10,033 nt of DNA, taken from contig CASEDW010000249.1 in the NCBI GenBank assembly GCA_949286775.1, forward strand, positions 1 to 10,033. Direction: 5' to 3'. The stretch's first letter is position 1, and every line of letters starts with the position of its first letter. The stretch comes from an uncultured Eubacteriales bacterium. GTDB taxonomy: Bacteria > Bacillota > Clostridia > Lachnospirales > Lachnospiraceae. The notes below the pieces were generated by a model, which did not search any database, was not told the DNA's origin, and saw only the letters and a program-made list of their open reading frames with translations. Shown piece by piece: positions 7,639-10,033 of the stretch. A program made the translations under genes and the position numbers.

Positions 7639-7667
7639 AGTATAGCATAAAAGTATAGTGCTGACAA
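7639..7667 (-). promoter_or_regulatory. Repressor gene promoter (minus strand)
   Basis: Read on the minus strand, TTGTCA (plus 7662-7667) is followed after 17 bases by TATACT (plus 7639-7644), with the extended TGC just before the -10. Transcription would begin near 7632, about 26 bases before the ATG at 7606. One GTATAG half-site contains the -10 and a second (7653-7658) lies in the spacer, consistent with autorepression. Confidence 0.75.
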
Positions 7668-7763
7668 GGAAAACTGATACAAAAAAGTATAGAATTTTTA
7701 TTTACGGATGCTTGACCAATACAAGAAAGTATAGTAACATATAACCAATACAGAAATGTATAG
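7640..7763. promoter_or_regulatory. Five-copy GTATAG operator array
   Basis: GTATAG occurs at 7640, 7653, 7687, 7729 and 7758, always on the plus strand. The last three are right halves of ATAC-N6-GTAT palindromes: ATAC starts at 7677, 7719 and 7748, with A-rich centres (AAAAAA, AAGAAA, AGAAAT). The copies overlap the promoter elements of both divergent genes. They are good candidates for binding sites of the neighbouring HTH repressor. The first two copies lack a proper left half and may be weaker sites, or partly reflect -10 sequences. Confidence 0.65.
7712..7740 (+). promoter_or_regulatory. Promoter of the excisionase-integrase operon
   Basis: TTGACC (7712-7717) and TAACAT (7735-7740) are separated by 17 bases. 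The whole spacer is occupied by the palindrome AATAC-N6-GTATAG (7718-7734), and another copy covers the expected start point (7747-7763). A bound repressor would therefore block RNA polymerase directly. The -10 matches consensus at only four of six positions, so it may be weak. Confidence 0.6.
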
Positions 7764-7786
7764 TAAAAACAAAGGAGGATTTATCA

Positions 7787-7981
7787 ATGGAAAAAATGTT
7801 TATGAGAGTGGATGAAGTGATGGAGGCATTGGAAGTTTCCGAATCCTATGCGTACAAGCTGATTAAAAGGCTGAACAGGGAACTGGAAGCGATGGGATGC
7901 CAGACCATCCCCGGTCGAGTTGACCGCAAGTATTTTTACCAGCAGTTCTATGGAACAAAATCATATGATGGGAGGGGCTAA
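7787..7981 (+). CDS. Excisionase-like small HTH protein
   Basis: A 64-residue basic protein with an N-terminal helix-turn-helix at about residues 6-30 (MRVDEVMEALEVSESYAYKLI) and a short wing-like segment IPGRVDRKYF near 41-50. This resembles the MerR/excisionase-type HTH proteins encoded just before tyrosine integrases in Firmicute elements. Such proteins bend DNA at element ends and favour excision, and some also act as transcription regulators. AGGAGG at 7773-7778 is eight bases before the ATG. The integrase ATG follows its stop after two bases, so both come from the operator-controlled promoter. Whether it is truly an excisionase cannot be read from sequence alone. Confidence 0.75.
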   Translation: MEKMFMRVDEVMEALEVSESYAYKLIKRLNRELEAMGCQTIPGRVDRKYFYQQFYGTKSYDGRG

Positions 7982-7983
7982 GA

Positions 7984-9087
7984 ATGGCAGTTTACAAGAA
8001 TGAAAGCAATAACACATGGTACGTTATGACAAGGTATCAGGACTGGACAGGAGAGCGCAAGTAGAAATGCAAGCGTGGATTTAAAACGAAGCGGGAGGCA
8101 ATGGAATGGGAGAATCAGTTCCAACTCCAGAAAAGAGCAAGTGTCAATATGACGATGGAAAGCTTCTGCAAATTATATGAGGAGGATGTAAAGTCAGGTA
8201 TGAAGAGAAGTACCTGGCTGACAAAAGAAACGATCATTCGGAGTAAGATTATTCCTTATTTAGGACAGAGAAAAGTGTCAGAGATTACTGCAAAAGATGT
8301 GATTGATTGGCAGAACACCATTCGGAAACTGAAAAATAAGGCAGGAAAACCGATTTCACCAACGTATTTGAAGATTATTCACGGTCAGCTGAGCGCTATT
8401 TTCAACCATGCAATGAAATTCTATGATCTGGCAGCTAATCCGGCGCAGAAAGCAGGAACAATGGGCGCAGAGGAAAGTAAGGAAATGGAATTCTGGACGA
8501 AAGAAGAGTATCTAAAATTTTCCGAGGCAATGATGGACAAACCGCTTTCCTATTATGCATTTGAACTGCTCTACTGGTGCGGAGTCCGTGAAGGGGAACT
8601 TCTCGCCCTTTCTCCTTCGGACTTCAATTTTGAGAAGAGAACCCTGCGGATCAATAAGTCTTATCAACGCCTGGAGGGGGAGGATGTGATCTCTACCCCA
8701 AAGACCAAGAACAGCAACCGGATTGTAAAGATGCCCCAGTTTTTATGTGACGAGATGCAGGACTTTTTCAAACAGTATTACAGCCTGCAGCCAGATGACC
8801 GAATTTTCCCGGTCACGAAATATTATCTTTCCCACGAGATGGATCGTGGCTGTAAGGAAAGTGGGGTAAAAAGAATCCGGGTACATGATCTCCGTCACAG
8901 CCATGTTTCCCTGCTGATTAATATGGGATTTACAGCTCTTGCAATCGGGAAACGTGTAGGGCATTCTGCGGAAAAGATCACTTACCGGTATGCACATTTA
9001 TTCCCATCCGTGCAGACAGAGATGGTAGACCGATTGGATCAGGAACGGATGGATGTAATGTTTGAGACTGAAGAATTTACGAAGTAG
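7984..9087 (+). pseudogene. Tyrosine recombinase/integrase with in-frame TAG
   Basis: Site-specific recombinase that would insert and excise the element. From the ATG at 7984 (GGGAGGGG ribosome binding site at 7970-7977) the frame runs 367 codons but is broken by TAG at codon 27 (8062-8064), just before KCKRGFKTKREA, a typical part of the N-terminal AP2-like arm-binding domain. There is no frameshift. The core-binding domain (about codons 55-155) and catalytic domain are intact, with the pentad candidates R202, H301, R304, H327 and nucleophile Y336 (VREGELL, HDLRH, GHSAEKITYRYAHL); a TPKTKNSNR segment may supply the lysine. The longest uninterrupted frame starts at ATG 8101 (328 residues, to 9087), but GGGAGG is only two bases upstream. 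The gene ends with TAG, so general reading of TAG as an amino acid is unlikely. It may be inactive, poorly read through, or restarted internally. Confidence 0.85.
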
Positions 9088-9100
9088 AGGAGGAAAACAG

Positions 9101-9424
9101 ATGTCAGCAAAAAACAGGGACAGTCAGGGACGTTGGAGGAACAAGACTGTAGCTTTCAGGGTATCACCGGAAGAGGATGAATTGATTGAAACGCTGGTCA
9201 GATTATCCGGACTTACGAAGCAGGAATATATTGTCCGGCGCCTGCAGGAAAAAGAAATTGTCGTAGTAGGGAATCCAAGAGTGTATAAAGCACTGAAAAT
9301 GGAAATGGCAAAAGTTCTGGAGGAGCTTCAGCGCATCAAAGGAGGTGAGGAAGTACCAAAAGATTTATTGGATATGATTAAACAGATTACGGTAACGATG
9401 AAAGGGATGAAAGATGGACAGTAA
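9101..9424 (+). CDS. Ribbon-helix-helix-like protein, possible mobilization factor
   Basis: A 107-residue protein whose first half, NKTVAFRVSPEEDELIETL followed by GLTKQEYIVRRL, has the pattern of a ribbon-helix-helix DNA-binding fold: a basic beta strand followed by two helices. The second half (about residues 60-107) is a charged, probably helical tail. Similar proteins sit next to integrases and replication genes in mobile elements and are often called MobC-like relaxosome accessories or small regulators. No relaxase gene is visible to support the mobilization role. The ATG at 9101 is chosen because AGGAGG at 9088-9093 is seven bases upstream; it overlaps nothing and begins 14 bases after the integrase stop. 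A longer frame begins inside the integrase but has no ribosome binding site. Confidence 0.7.
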   Translation: MSAKNRDSQGRWRNKTVAFRVSPEEDELIETLVRLSGLTKQEYIVRRLQEKEIVVVGNPRVYKALKMEMAKVLEELQRIKGGEEVPKDLLDMIKQITVTMKGMKDGQ

Positions 9425-9427
9425 AAA

Positions 9428-9514
9428 GCCTTTAAGTGTCGGCAAACACCTAAAGGCAGGGATTTGGTAGAATACTCAGACCAAAACTTTCTATGGGTAT
9501 TCTATCAAAATCTC
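9428..9514 (+). promoter_or_regulatory. Tandem hairpins between RHH gene and ATPase gene
   Basis: GCCTTTA (9428-9434) pairs with TAAAGGC (9451-9457), extended inside by GTGT/ACAC after one mismatch, with loop CGGCAA. One base later, 9459-9475 pairs with 9497-9514 in a stem of 13 continuous pairs plus four more beyond a bulged A9510, around a 21-base loop. Two T-G pairs favour plus-strand RNA. No clean T-run follows (only TTTCTTTC at 9518-9525), and the ATPase ribosome binding site begins 24 bases later. This could be a leaky terminator, an RNA control element or a protein binding site. Confidence 0.55.
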
Positions 9515-9548
9515 CTGTTTCTTTCAACGGGAAAATAAGGAGGAACGG

Positions 9549-10033
9549 ATGGAAACAAACAGAGTAGAGATAAAGAAAACAGAAACAAAAAGGATGGAGC
9601 CGGATCTAAAGTTGATCAATATGGAAACGGTGGAGGTGGAACAGATTGAATGGCTGTTTTACCCTTTTATCCCTTTTGGGAAGGTAACGATTATTCAGGG
9701 AGATCCCGGTGAAGGTAAGACCACGATGGTGCTTCAGATCATTGCAAAACTGACCAGAGGAGAAAAGATTCTGCCGGAGCAGGAACAGGCAATAGAAGTA
9801 AAGGATGGAGCAGAAATGGCTGCTGCTTCTGATACGAAATTATTGGAAAGTCCAATGGAGCCCGTGAATGTTATTTACCAGACTGCAGAGGATGGGCTGG
9901 GCGATACGATTAAGCCGAGGCTTCTGGCGTCTGGTGCAGACTGTTCCAGAGTATTGGTCATTGATGACCGGGAGCAGCCACTTACTATGCTGGATATCCG
10001 GCTGGAGGAAGCTATTGTACAGACAAAAGCCCG
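9549..10033 (+). CDS. RepA-like AAA ATPase (partial, runs off the window)
   Basis: The start of a P-loop ATPase. The Walker A motif GDPGEGKTT is at residues 51-59, preceded by the strand GKVTIIQ, with VIYQTAEDG near 111-119 and VLVIDD near 142-147. This order matches the RepA/AAA_25 family of hexameric replicative helicase-like ATPases, which help replicate plasmids and integrative elements after excision. About 28 acidic residues (roughly 80-107) before VNVIYQTAEDG look like a variable insertion. AGGAGG at 9538-9543 is five bases before the ATG, and 161 codons are present with no stop. The C-terminal part, needed to decide between helicase, loader or another ATPase, is outside the window. 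Confidence 0.8.
   Translation, partial: METNRVEIKKTETKRMEPDLKLINMETVEVEQIEWLFYPFIPFGKVTIIQGDPGEGKTTMVLQIIAKLTRGEKILPEQEQAIEVKDGAEMAAASDTKLLESPMEPVNVIYQTAEDGLGDTIKPRLLASGADCSRVLVIDDREQPLTMLDIRLEEAIVQTKA

Noticed and set aside
7607..7648. Upstream start at 7648 for the HTH repressor (163 residues)
   Set aside because: The predicted -10 element (7639-7644) and start point near 7632 lie inside that extension, and the AGGAGC ribosome binding site serves the ATG at 7606.
7640..7763. CRISPR array from the repeated GTATAG units
   Set aside because: The repeats are only 6-17 bases, with irregular spacing of 13 to 42 bases, and no cas genes are present; they overlap promoter elements and fit operators.
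9062..9100. Extended start for the ribbon-helix-helix gene inside the integrase
   Set aside because: It would overlap the integrase end in another frame without a ribosome binding site, whereas ATG 9101 has AGGAGG seven bases upstream.

Overview
The window looks like the chromosome of a low-GC Firmicute, most likely an anaerobic Clostridia member. Supporting this are the dxr-rseP pair, strong AGGAGG-type ribosome binding sites and sigma-A-like promoters with consensus hexamers and 17-base spacers. The window divides into a conserved host part (1 to about 6953) and the left end of an integrated mobile element (about 6954 to the right edge, where it continues).

Host part, all on the plus strand. 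dxr (MEP isoprenoid pathway) overlaps rseP (site-2 intramembrane protease), so they are probably cotranscribed. A clear promoter at 2482-2510 then drives purA and purB, five bases apart, which convert IMP to AMP. After a 108-base gap with two hairpins comes guaA, which converts XMP to GMP. Together purA, purB and guaA cover most of the split of IMP into the adenine and guanine branches. PurB is of the type resembling animal adenylosuccinate lyase.

Element part. The 3' end of guaA is a known integration site for islands carrying tyrosine recombinases, and the gene context changes right after its stop codon. Next come a 203-base noncoding end with GRTAAC-type repeats and a 21-bp-stem terminator, a minus-strand XRE/HTH repressor, and a 180-base divergent control region. 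On the plus strand follow a small excisionase-like HTH protein, a tyrosine integrase, a ribbon-helix-helix-like protein, and the start of a RepA-like AAA ATPase cut off by the window edge. This resembles an integrative and mobilizable or conjugative element; no relaxase or transfer gene is visible here.

The two most notable signals are in the element. The integrase has an in-frame TAG at codon 27, in its N-terminal arm-binding domain, so it is probably damaged or made only as a shorter protein. The divergent control region holds five GTATAG half-sites; three form ATAC-N6-GTAT palindromes, and one of these exactly fills the spacer of the excisionase promoter. This is a plausible operator set for the adjacent repressor. 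A pair of hairpins between the ribbon-helix-helix gene and the ATPase gene, and alternative hairpins ahead of guaA, are possible RNA control elements.
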